The translations under genes were made by a program, and so were the position numbers. A stretch of DNA of 10,368 nt from assembly GCA_016938155.1 (NCBI GenBank), contig JAFGVF010000335.1, positions 1-10,368 of the forward strand. Direction: 5' to 3'. Below the pieces are notes generated by a model. It was not told the DNA's origin and made no database searches. It saw only the letters and a program-made list of their open reading frames with translations. This document shows, in pieces, positions 1-6,369 of this stretch; positions within the stretch are counted from its first letter, which is position 1, and the number at the start of each line of letters is the position of its first letter. The DNA comes from Candidatus Cloacimonadota bacterium (lineage in GTDB: Bacteria > Cloacimonadota > Cloacimonadia > Cloacimonadales > JAFGVF01).

Positions 1-1
1 A

Positions 2-1729
2 GTTGAGAATGATGGGAAAAACGGGCTTAACTTCACAAACGGTGAAAAGCTGTTCCTCGATTTTGCTTTTGACCCAACAAGCCGTATCTCAGGTAATTTC
101 ACATTGAATGTTCTGGGCAATATAGTTGACCTCCCAATGGAGCAATACTATGGTAAGCGTGGAGAATCTTTTGTTTCTGTCACAACTGAGCAAAATGAGC
201 AGGGAATGGAAGTTCTCTCATCCAAAGAGATTACCGCCAACGAACGAGTAGAAATCTACAGCTTTGAAGCAAAATACAAAGCTGATTTGTTCGATTTCAC
301 CGCCTTTTATCATGTTCCTCGCTTCCATTGGGTTTATGAAGGTGACTTCTACGGTATTATGAAAGAAGCTACTGATATGGCCGGTATGGATATCTGGAAT
401 GCTAAGGCACCTTATGGGGTTGAATTTATCGGTAAAAAAGGATTGGATGGACTTACTGTTCTTACAGGACCTGAAGTTTACTGGGGGGCAAATCCTAAAG
501 CAATTGTAAAGTACGACTTTGATTTCCTCGGCTCTGAATGGACACTTATTCACTCTGAAGACTTCGCTCAAGCCGATGCATCTGCTACCGCAACTGAAGC
601 GACAGAGAAAGCTACCCGGCAAACAGCTCTCTCATTCGAAGCAGATATGGGAGCAGGCATAACAATGCAAGTCGGATATCTTGTCTCAGGTACCGAGAAG
701 ATTGATGAAGAATACTCCTATATGGACAACGATGAAATCTATAAGGATAAGATAGAGTTTAAAGATACTCAGGGAGCTAAAGCAAAGCTGTCATTCAGCC
801 TGGGTGCTGCCCTGATAGACATGTCAGCCAACTATGCGGGTCTCGTTGCCGATGGTGGAGATGCCTTGGTTGAAAGAGAATCAACAATTCCATACTCCAG
901 CCTTGGTAACAAAATCGTTTATGATGCCGGAATACTTCTTCCAATTGGAAACTTCTGGCTACTTCCTCGTGCTATGTACAGAACAAACCTGCTCGAAGCG
1001 ATGAAAGCTACTGACGCTTATCTGGATGGTACAGATTTCTATCCCGGAACAACTCCCAGAAACAGAGATAGTGACCCATTTGCTGTTCTTGGGAATAGAG
1101 AGACATTGTCAGGAGAGTTCTTCCTGACTTATGATCCTACCCCGGCTAGTTATTTCTATGACTGGAATAGGGATGATAAAGAAGATGCAAACCTGGCATT
1201 CACAGTAGGTGGAAACTATACCGAATATAAGGCAGACACGGATGCCCATCTCTTCTATTATCAAGAGGGGAAAACAAACGCTCCCTTTGGAAGTGGTTTA
1301 CCCGCAGTTGAAGAATGGCTTGCGAAGGGAATCTTTATTATGAATCCAACTTCAACCTTCAAGAGCATAATTACTCTTGAAGCCGGGAAACAGCAATCTA
1401 CCGGTAATCCTGACGGTGATGCAACTGAATTCTATTCTCTTACAACTAAGTTTATACTCAACAAGAAACACTATATCGAAGCCTATGCCAAAAAAGATGC
1501 CTGGGGACCTTATGACTGGTATCGACAGTTCAATATTACATATCCTTACCAGTATAAGCTGGATTACTCAATACTGATTGATAGCCTTTTCGATATAGAG
1601 AAATCAAGTAGAATTGGTATTAAGGCCATCTTCCGAAATCTGGATGGGAACTCACCAATTAATGAAGGCGATGGAGTTGATAATGATTATGAATTCCAGA
1701 CCGGATTGTACTACAGAATAGAGTTTTAA
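2..1729 (+). CDS. Outer-membrane beta-barrel-like protein, 5' end missing
   Basis: The frame is open from base 2, so the gene starts before the window; the TTG at 104 is internal. 575 residues are visible. Seen: many short alternating hydrophobic/aromatic segments separated by acidic turns, no internal membrane helix, and a C-terminus of YYRIEF ending in Phe, the usual signature of outer-membrane barrels recognised by BamA. It is the first visible gene of an operon with a lipoprotein, a GH16 glucanase and a glucan-binding-type protein (11 bases to the next gene). The inferred role is a surface porin or binding protein for the glucan or its oligosaccharides. No TonB box or SusC-type plug can be judged because the N-terminus is absent. 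I do not recognise a named family. The outer-membrane location is fairly secure; the substrate is a guess from context. Confidence 0.75.
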   Translation, partial: VENDGKNGLNFTNGEKLFLDFAFDPTSRISGNFTLNVLGNIVDLPMEQYYGKRGESFVSVTTEQNEQGMEVLSSKEITANERVEIYSFEAKYKADLFDFTAFYHVPRFHWVYEGDFYGIMKEATDMAGMDIWNAKAPYGVEFIGKKGLDGLTVLTGPEVYWGANPKAIVKYDFDFLGSEWTLIHSEDFAQADASATATEATEKATRQTALSFEADMGAGITMQVGYLVSGTEKIDEEYSYMDNDEIYKDKIEFKDTQGAKAKLSFSLGAALIDMSANYAGLVADGGDALVERESTIPYSSLGNKIVYDAGILLPIGNFWLLPRAMYRTNLLEAMKATDAYLDGTDFYPGTTPRNRDSDPFAVLGNRETLSGEFFLTYDPTPASYFYDWNRDDKEDANLAFTVGGNYTEYKADTDAHLFYYQEGKTNAPFGSGLPAVEEWLAKGIFIMNPTSTFKSIITLEAGKQQSTGNPDGDATEFYSLTTKFILNKKHYIEAYAKKDAWGPYDWYRQFNITYPYQYKLDYSILIDSLFDIEKSSRIGIKAIFRNLDGNSPINEGDGVDNDYEFQTGLYYRIEF

Positions 1730-1735
1730 GGGAGG
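1730..1735 (+). promoter_or_regulatory. Shine-Dalgarno site for the lipoprotein gene
   Basis: GGGAGG lies directly after the stop codon of the upstream gene and five bases before the ATG at 1741. It supports that start and translation from a shared mRNA. Confidence 0.8.
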
Positions 1736-1740
1736 TTAAA

Positions 1741-2364
1741 ATGAAGATAAATAAATTACTTATAGCATTATCAGTTATTGTTTTAATACTGATTGCCGGT
1801 TGTGATGTCAAGAACGGGATTACCTCCACGATTTTAGAGTTGCCCACAGGCTCGACACTTGATCTTTATTCAGCTGATGAAGGAATCCATCCCAATAAAG
1901 ATATCCTTGATAATCCTGCTAATCCCTTTGCAGATGCAAGTCTTAATATGGAGAATGTATGGGATTTCAGTGATGAAAGCCCCTCTGCTATCTCTCGATT
2001 CTACCTTTGGGGTACTATTTTAGCCAAAATCCCTATCGGTGAATATCAATACTTTACTGCAAAAGCACTACATGAGATTTATACTGAAAGTGGAAGTATG
2101 AATGCCAGAGAACATGCCAAGAAAGCTTATCGTGCTGTTTTAGATCATTTTTACGATTCAGTAACCTGGTGGAGTGCCTGGTGGGTTGATGAAGATACTT
2201 ATTACGCTGTTATCCTGCGTGATATGGTCGGTGAAGCAATGTATGACCCCTCAGAGATGAACCTTTTACCGTTGTATTCTGATCCTGCTTTGGCCTTAGC
2301 CGATTTGAGCGAATGGGGTTATGTTTATGACTTCGAAGCTAAAAAGATAACAAAAAGGAATTAG
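1741..2364 (+). CDS. Orphan lipoprotein of the glucanase operon (207 aa)
   Basis: The start is fixed by a strong ribosome site at 1730-1735. The N-terminus is a lipoprotein signal: a Lys-containing start, a hydrophobic stretch at about residues 6-18, then the lipobox LIAGC with the lipidated Cys at residue 21 and Asp after it. In E. coli Asp at +2 retains lipoproteins in the inner membrane, but that rule need not hold here. The mature part (residues 22-207) is rich in aromatic and acidic residues. It holds a probable helical stretch around residues 100-145 and a Trp-rich patch (TWWSAWW, about 141-147). I do not recognise a family. Between an outer-membrane protein and a GH16 enzyme, it could be a glycan-binding partner or an accessory to the barrel; this is inference from position only. 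Confidence 0.85.
   Translation: MKINKLLIALSVIVLILIAGCDVKNGITSTILELPTGSTLDLYSADEGIHPNKDILDNPANPFADASLNMENVWDFSDESPSAISRFYLWGTILAKIPIGEYQYFTAKALHEIYTESGSMNAREHAKKAYRAVLDHFYDSVTWWSAWWVDEDTYYAVILRDMVGEAMYDPSEMNLLPLYSDPALALADLSEWGYVYDFEAKKITKRN
2354..2360 (+). promoter_or_regulatory. Shine-Dalgarno inside the lipoprotein 3' end, supports TTG start
   Basis: AAAGGAA lies over the last codons of the lipoprotein gene, eight bases before TTG 2369. No ATG or GTG in this frame gives a complete signal peptide, so this site decides the rare TTG start of the glucanase. Confidence 0.6.
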
Positions 2365-2368
2365 GACA

Positions 2369-4153
2369 TTGAATAAACTTATAACAATAATTTTCGCCCT
2401 CGTACTTATCACAGGATTGTTTGCTGAGATTGGTGATCTCCTCTGGGAAGAGAACTTTGATAGCCTTGATAATTGGATTATTGAGACCGGTAACGGCTCC
2501 TGGGGCTGGGGTAACGCCGAACTTGAGTATTACTCTCCCAACAATGTAGACATTGCTGAAATTCCCGGGGAAGCTGGTAACAATGCTCTGAGAATTACCG
2601 CTCGTAACGAATCCGGAGCCAACATCGTTGACCAATGGGGCAACCCTTTAAACTATACATCAGGTAGGTTGAATACTAAGTCAAAGGTTTCAATCCAATA
2701 CGGTGTAATTGAAGCAAGAGTCTTAATACCTGATATAAATCTTGGTGGCTGGCCTGCTGTATGGCTTCTAGGAACAAGTACCCTCGGGTGGCCCCGTTGT
2801 GGTGAAATGGATATGATGGAGATGGGCGGTAAACAGTCTTACCGTAACCTCCATGACTCGCATAATGGTGGGAATAATCAGGATAACTCAACGGTTAATC
2901 AGTCGGTTTCCGCCAACGCTATCTACTACTCTGAAGATTCCATAAACCCTGATAACCCCAGCGGTGCGGCTAGTATCTCCTGGGATCCTAACGATGAAAG
3001 CTGCCGTCCCTATTACAGTTACAATCCACCTTTGACCGGTCGGTTCCTGACATATAGAGCTTACTGGGATGATACAAGTCTCCGATTTACTGTAATAGAC
3101 AATAATGTTGAATATGACCTATATGAAGAAGCACTGTACTTCGATGAATCCTCAACTGAATTTCAAAGTCCATTCTATCTTGTAACAAATCTCGCGATAG
3201 GTGGTTTATTCACCGACGCTTTGGGGCTTGATGGTTCCGGAGCTCCGGTATCAATGCCGTTACCTGCTGAAATGTATGTTGATTACATTAAAGTAAATGA
3301 ATGGAATGATATGGGGGAAGTACATGTCGGGCCACCAGAGTTCCAGTATGAAACATTCGGAATATTCACTGATAACACTACTACCTATAATAGTCTTGAA
3401 GTTGGCGTTGATGCAGAGATATATGTCTGGGAAGGCACTTTATCACAAGGGAGCATTGCACCTTATGAAGGTGATAATGGCATAACCTGGACGACTAACG
3501 GAGTCGGGTGGTTTGGAGCCGGTGTCATGTCAATGCAACCGACAAATCTCTTTAACTTCGGGGATGGATATCTGAAGTTCCATATCAATATCCCGGCACA
3601 TATCAGCTTTCAAATCGGAATCATTGATGCCTGGGGTAATCAGTCGTATGTCCAATTCCCGGCTCATCAGACAACTTATGGACTCGTTCGTAACGGACAA
3701 TGGGGACAGGCCTCTATTCCCGTAGATGACCTTCGGGGTGACTTTATTGATCTGAGAATGCTCAGTTATGAATTTGTAATCCTTGAAGTGTCCGGAGCCC
3801 AATGTGAGTTCGGTATTGATAATATCTATTGGGATGGCGGAACTGTTTCAAATGATGAAGAAACTGTTGAAATCAGCAACTTTGAATTGAGTCAGAACTA
3901 CCCTAACCCATTTAATCCCTCAACAACTATCTCATACAGTCTTATTGAGAATAGCTTTGTTGAGATAGAAATCTACAATCTTAAAGGACAGAAAATAAAC
4001 ACACTGCTCTCCGAGAATAGAACAAAGGGAAACCATTCTGTTGAGTGGGACGGTACTGACTTGAGTAAACACCCTGTCAGTTCGGGGGTTTATTTCTACA
4101 AGCTAAAGGTTAATAATCAATCAAGTATGAAAAAGATGATTCTACTTAAATAA
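2369..4153 (+). CDS. Secreted GH16 endo-beta-1,3-glucanase (laminarinase type) with T9SS tail
   Basis: 594 residues, TTG start four bases after the lipoprotein stop. Residues 1-19 are a signal peptide ending LFA. Residues about 24-312 are a GH16 jelly roll: GGWPAVWLLG (127-135) is the conserved Trp-rich motif and GEMDMMEMGG (145-154) is the active site, with nucleophile E146, D148 and acid/base E151. The ExDxxE spacing, with an inserted residue, is typical of laminarinases and differs from the ExDxE of lichenases and XETs. The fold ends with FYLVTNLAIGG and VDYIKVNEW. Residues about 328-488 look like a beta-sandwich carbohydrate-binding domain, perhaps galactose-binding-like. Residues 504-594 are a type A T9SS sorting domain (NYPNPFNP, IYNLKGQ, SGVYFYKL, KKMILLK), so the enzyme is probably released or surface-anchored. 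Its role is endo-hydrolysis of laminarin-like glucan. Other GH16 specificities remain possible. Confidence 0.93.
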   Translation: MNKLITIIFALVLITGLFAEIGDLLWEENFDSLDNWIIETGNGSWGWGNAELEYYSPNNVDIAEIPGEAGNNALRITARNESGANIVDQWGNPLNYTSGRLNTKSKVSIQYGVIEARVLIPDINLGGWPAVWLLGTSTLGWPRCGEMDMMEMGGKQSYRNLHDSHNGGNNQDNSTVNQSVSANAIYYSEDSINPDNPSGAASISWDPNDESCRPYYSYNPPLTGRFLTYRAYWDDTSLRFTVIDNNVEYDLYEEALYFDESSTEFQSPFYLVTNLAIGGLFTDALGLDGSGAPVSMPLPAEMYVDYIKVNEWNDMGEVHVGPPEFQYETFGIFTDNTTTYNSLEVGVDAEIYVWEGTLSQGSIAPYEGDNGITWTTNGVGWFGAGVMSMQPTNLFNFGDGYLKFHINIPAHISFQIGIIDAWGNQSYVQFPAHQTTYGLVRNGQWGQASIPVDDLRGDFIDLRMLSYEFVILEVSGAQCEFGIDNIYWDGGTVSNDEETVEISNFELSQNYPNPFNPSTTISYSLIENSFVEIEIYNLKGQKINTLLSENRTKGNHSVEWDGTDLSKHPVSSGVYFYKLKVNNQSSMKKMILLK

Positions 4154-4160
4154 ATTCCTG

Positions 4161-4166
4161 AGGAGG
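4161..4166 (+). promoter_or_regulatory. Shine-Dalgarno site for the binding-protein gene
   Basis: AGGAGG is five bases before ATG 4172 and seven bases after the glucanase stop. A perfect consensus suggests high translation of the fourth gene. Confidence 0.85.
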
Positions 4167-4171
4167 AAAAA

Positions 4172-5545
4172 ATGAATAATAGAACTAAATTACTTATTAT
4201 ATCTGCTGTTATCATAATGATCACAACAACGATTTTTGCACAAAATGCACCTATCGATTTTGAAGCAGGCGGATATGGAGCGAACTGGACATGGGCAGTG
4301 TTTGAAAATGCCACAAACCCACCTTTACAAATAATTGCTAATCCTGACCCAACAGGTGCTAACACTTCTGCAACTGTAGCTCAATTCACAGCAATGCAAA
4401 CAGGTCAACCCTGGGCCGGTACAGAATCCCAACACGGTGCTGATATTGGCATGTTTAATCTCGATGCCACTAATTGTACAATTACTATAATGGTCTGGAA
4501 ACCGGTTATTAGTGATGTTGGTATTAAACTTGTAAAACCTGACAGTTGGGCATTGCCTGAAATAAAGGTATCAAATACTGTTACTAATGCCTGGGAAGAA
4601 CTTACTTTTGATTTCACTTCACATATAGAATCCGGTTATGACCAGATTGTAGTTTTCCCTGATTTTAACCTGGATGGCAGAACTCAAGATAATGTTTGCT
4701 ATTTTGACAATATCACATTCTCTCCCCAAGGTGATCCACCTGCTGGACCGGCTACTCCTGCTCCGACTCCTACATACAATGCTAATGATGTAATCTCCCT
4801 TTTCAGTAATGCCTACACAAATGTTCCTGTAGATACATGGTCTGCTGAATGGGATAATGCAAATGTAAGCGATGTTCAGATTGACGGAGATGATGTAAAA
4901 CTTTATACTGGACTTACCTTTGCGGGAATCGAATTCACATCTTCTACAATCGATGCCAGTGGAATGAGTTATTTCCACATGGATTTCTGGACTCCCGACC
5001 CTACCGCTGCTCCTGCTATCTTTAAAATCAAGTTAGTTGATTTTGGTGCGGATGGTGTATGGGGTAATGATGATGTTGAGCATGAGATTGAATTTGACGA
5101 GACCACTCTTGCTACAGAAAGCTGGGTTAGTTTTAATATCCCGCTTACAGATTTTACCGGATTAACAACTACTAGCCATATTGCTCAGCTAATTATCTCC
5201 GGTGACCCAAACACTGTCTATATTGATAATGTATTTTTCTTTGATGGTGAAGTAGGCATTGACGAACAGGTTAACATGCCAATCGGCTCGCTGAGTAATA
5301 ACTATCCTAACCCATTTAACCCTCTCACAAATATCAGCTTCTCCATTACAGAACCGGGTCAGGTACTCTTAGAGGTTTATAACCTTAAAGGGCAATGGGT
5401 TGATACGCTTGTAAATAGCCATAAAACAGCTAACACCTACAATGTGTCATGGAATGCCGATACAGCAACATCAGGAGTCTATTTCTATCGATTATCTCTA
5501 AATGATAGAGTTATCGACACTAAGAAAATGATCCTGCTCAAATAA
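4172..5545 (+). CDS. T9SS-secreted protein with two carbohydrate-binding-like domains
   Basis: 457 residues. Residues 1-23 are a signal peptide (hydrophobic run, then TIFA before QNAP). Residues about 26-184 form one beta-sandwich domain (ends VCYFDNITF). A Pro/Thr-rich linker spans about 187-203. Residues about 205-358 form a second one (ISLFSNAY ... VYIDNVFFFDG). Both end with the Y-(F/I)-DN pattern common in galactose-binding-like or CBM folds. From memory, similar paired domains occur in laminarin-locus proteins and GH16 accessory modules of marine Bacteroidetes; I could not search this. Residues 372-457 are a T9SS sorting tail (NYPNPFNP, VYNLKGQ, SGVYFYRL, KKMILLK). No catalytic motif is visible. 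The likely role is surface binding of glucan next to the GH16 enzyme encoded 18 bases upstream. It is the last gene before the operon terminator. Confidence 0.88.
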   Translation: MNNRTKLLIISAVIIMITTTIFAQNAPIDFEAGGYGANWTWAVFENATNPPLQIIANPDPTGANTSATVAQFTAMQTGQPWAGTESQHGADIGMFNLDATNCTITIMVWKPVISDVGIKLVKPDSWALPEIKVSNTVTNAWEELTFDFTSHIESGYDQIVVFPDFNLDGRTQDNVCYFDNITFSPQGDPPAGPATPAPTPTYNANDVISLFSNAYTNVPVDTWSAEWDNANVSDVQIDGDDVKLYTGLTFAGIEFTSSTIDASGMSYFHMDFWTPDPTAAPAIFKIKLVDFGADGVWGNDDVEHEIEFDETTLATESWVSFNIPLTDFTGLTTTSHIAQLIISGDPNTVYIDNVFFFDGEVGIDEQVNMPIGSLSNNYPNPFNPLTNISFSITEPGQVLLEVYNLKGQWVDTLVNSHKTANTYNVSWNADTATSGVYFYRLSLNDRVIDTKKMILLK

Positions 5546-5556
5546 GAGATTATGCC

Positions 5557-5572
5557 TGCTGAGAAATCAGCA
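5557..5572 (+). repeat. Hairpin with GAAA tetraloop after the operon's last stop
   Basis: TGCTGA and TCAGCA pair perfectly around GAAA, a GNRA-type loop in the + sense. It lies 11 bases after the stop of the binding-protein gene and just before the terminator, so it may stabilise the mRNA 3' end. Confidence 0.6.
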
Positions 5573-5579
5573 ACTTTAT

Positions 5580-5614
5580 GGCTGTTGACAATGTCAACAG
5601 CCTTTGTTTTTGTC
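5580..5614 (+). terminator. Rho-independent terminator of the glucanase operon
   Basis: Arms GGCTGTTGAC (5580-5589) and GTCAACAGCC (5593-5602) form a perfect 10 bp stem with a three-base loop. The T-rich tract TTTGTTTTTGTC follows immediately. It lies 34 bases after the last stop codon of the operon and is the canonical end of its mRNA. Confidence 0.9.
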
Positions 5615-5615
5615 T

Positions 5616-5642
5616 AAATCTCGACTGTCCCGGTCGAGATTT
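5616..5642. repeat. Perfect 10 bp inverted repeat next to the terminator
   Basis: AAATCTCGAC (5616-5625) and GTCGAGATTT (5633-5642) pair fully around a seven-base loop. No T-tract follows, so it is not an ordinary terminator. It begins a run of further hairpins. Confidence 0.7.
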
Positions 5643-6047
5643 GTAATTAAAGAGGGGGTTACAGCTTCGCTTGTTTTTTCGTGTGGTTGCAATTATAGGG
5701 GCACAACAATTTGTGCCCAAGAGGGAGGGGTTAAATTGTTAAACCCCTACGGAAAACTCGTGAAGTCTGTCGTATTTGCTAACCCTGTAAGGGTTACATG
5801 TGAATAGCCAATGGGTCTACCGACCCATGGACAATCCCCAGAATGACCATTCAGCCCTACATTGGCTGAATATCGAGACTGTTCTGAATTCAATCAGTAA
5901 TAATCCTGAATAGTACAATTATTGCTCTTGTAAAACTGCAGAATATTATCTATGAGTGTTCATTTCTAAAATTCACTTCACGGAAAATATCTCTATCTTT
6001 CATAACTAACACTTATCATTTTCCCCCTTTTTTCTCGCAATTCACTC
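5643..6047. other. Gene-free stretch: hairpin cluster, then A+T-rich spacer
   Basis: No convincing gene. A 67-codon open frame at 5604-5807 starts inside the terminator, lacks a ribosome site and overlaps several hairpins, so I do not call it. Hairpins found: GGGCACAA/TTGTGCCC (5699-5706, 5711-5718); AGGGGTT/AACCCCT (5726-5732, 5742-5748); TAACCCT/AGGGTTA (5780-5786, 5790-5796); ATGGGTC/GACCCAT (5811-5817, 5822-5828); ATTCAGCC/GGCTGAAT (5849-5856, 5864-5871); and weaker AGTAATAAT/ATTATTGCT with one G-U (5896-5904, 5918-5926). From 5927 to 6047 the DNA is plain, A+T rich, with a pyrimidine tract at 6019-6036. A poor promoter-like pair (TTGCTC 5922, TATTAT 5944) is present but not called. Confidence 0.6.
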
Positions 6048-6173
6048 ATGAGCAACAACCACAAAACAGGGACATATGACGCACATATTTTTTACTTAAT
6101 TCTCACTTCTCAAGTGGGGATTAAGTGGGTGTCATGTGGGAGATAAGTGACTTTTATGCCAATATTGCTCATG
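6048..6173 (+). ncRNA. Candidate structured RNA: three nested stems
   Basis: Outer stem: CATGAGCAA (6048-6056) with TTGCTCATG (6165-6173), 9 bp. Middle stem: CATATGACGC (6073-6082) with GTGTCATGTG (6129-6138), 10 pairs of which two are G-U. Inner stem: 6094-6108 with 6112-6126, 15 pairs of which two are G-U, closed by loop CTC. All four wobble pairs are G-U on the + strand and would be A-C mismatches on the other strand, which suggests a + strand RNA rather than a DNA palindrome. It lies about 200 bases before the ATPase gene. It could be a small RNA, a leader structure or a relic of a mobile element. No reverse transcriptase is near, so a retron is unlikely. I recognise no known RNA family. 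Confidence 0.4.
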
Positions 6174-6185
6174 GAAGATCCATGA
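6169..6185. repeat. Short 7 bp inverted repeat overlapping the candidate RNA 3' end
   Basis: TCATGGA (6169-6175) and TCCATGA (6179-6185) pair around AGA. This pairing competes with the outer stem of the structure at 6048-6173, so the two folds could be alternatives. Confidence 0.4.
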
Positions 6186-6301
6186 AACACAAGAGATAAT
6201 TTGGTCTTATCGATCTATAATAATCTTCAACACTCCTACTAAGTTGGGGTTTGATTTTGAACAGCCTCATGAATTGCTGAGAAAAGAAGAAATAAAATTG
6301 C

Positions 6302-6330
6302 TTGACATAGCTTATCGATTTATGATATTT
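6302..6330 (+). promoter_or_regulatory. Candidate sigma-70-like promoter of the ATPase/RloB operon
   Basis: TTGACA at 6302-6307 is a perfect -35 match. GATATT at 6324-6329 follows at 16 bases as an imperfect -10; TATGAT at 6321 is closer in sequence but only 13 bases away. A start near 6337 would give a leader of about 30 bases up to ATG 6370. A second option is the isolated TATAAT at 6216-6221, which has no good -35. Confidence 0.4.
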
Positions 6331-6358
6331 ACAATTTTATTGCATATTTCGACAATCG

Positions 6359-6365
6359 AAGGAGG
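6359..6365 (+). promoter_or_regulatory. Shine-Dalgarno that fixes the ATPase start at 6370
   Basis: AAGGAGG lies four bases before ATG 6370. It rules against the longer frame from TTG 6244, whose first 42 codons would cover the promoter-like sequence and do not belong to the ATPase family's usual start, which is close to (M)IxxFxVxNFxS. Confidence 0.8.
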
Positions 6366-6369
6366 TATT

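Noticed and set aside
218..622. 134-codon open frame on the minus strand
   Set aside because: Shadow of the outer-membrane protein gene, with no ribosome site and Cys-rich, atypical composition.
4619..4978. 119-codon open frame on the minus strand
   Set aside because: Shadow of the two-domain binding protein; low-complexity Arg/Ser translation and no start context.
5699..5796. Integron attC sites
   Set aside because: The core sites of attC (RYYYAAC and GTTRRRY) are not arranged around cassettes and there is no integrase.
5604..5807. 67-codon open frame in the hairpin cluster
   Set aside because: It starts within the T-tract of the terminator, has no ribosome site and its codons are made of inverted repeats.
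5557..5871. CRISPR array
   Set aside because: The hairpins differ in sequence and there is no constant direct repeat or regular spacer length; no cas gene is near.
6048..6173. Retron msr-msd RNA
   Set aside because: The nested stems recall retron RNA ends, but no reverse transcriptase is in the window and the branching G context is not evident.
6244..6369. Longer ATPase start at TTG 6244
   Set aside because: The extra 42 codons cover a promoter-like sequence, have no ribosome site, and the family N-terminus begins at ATG 6370 behind a perfect AAGGAGG.
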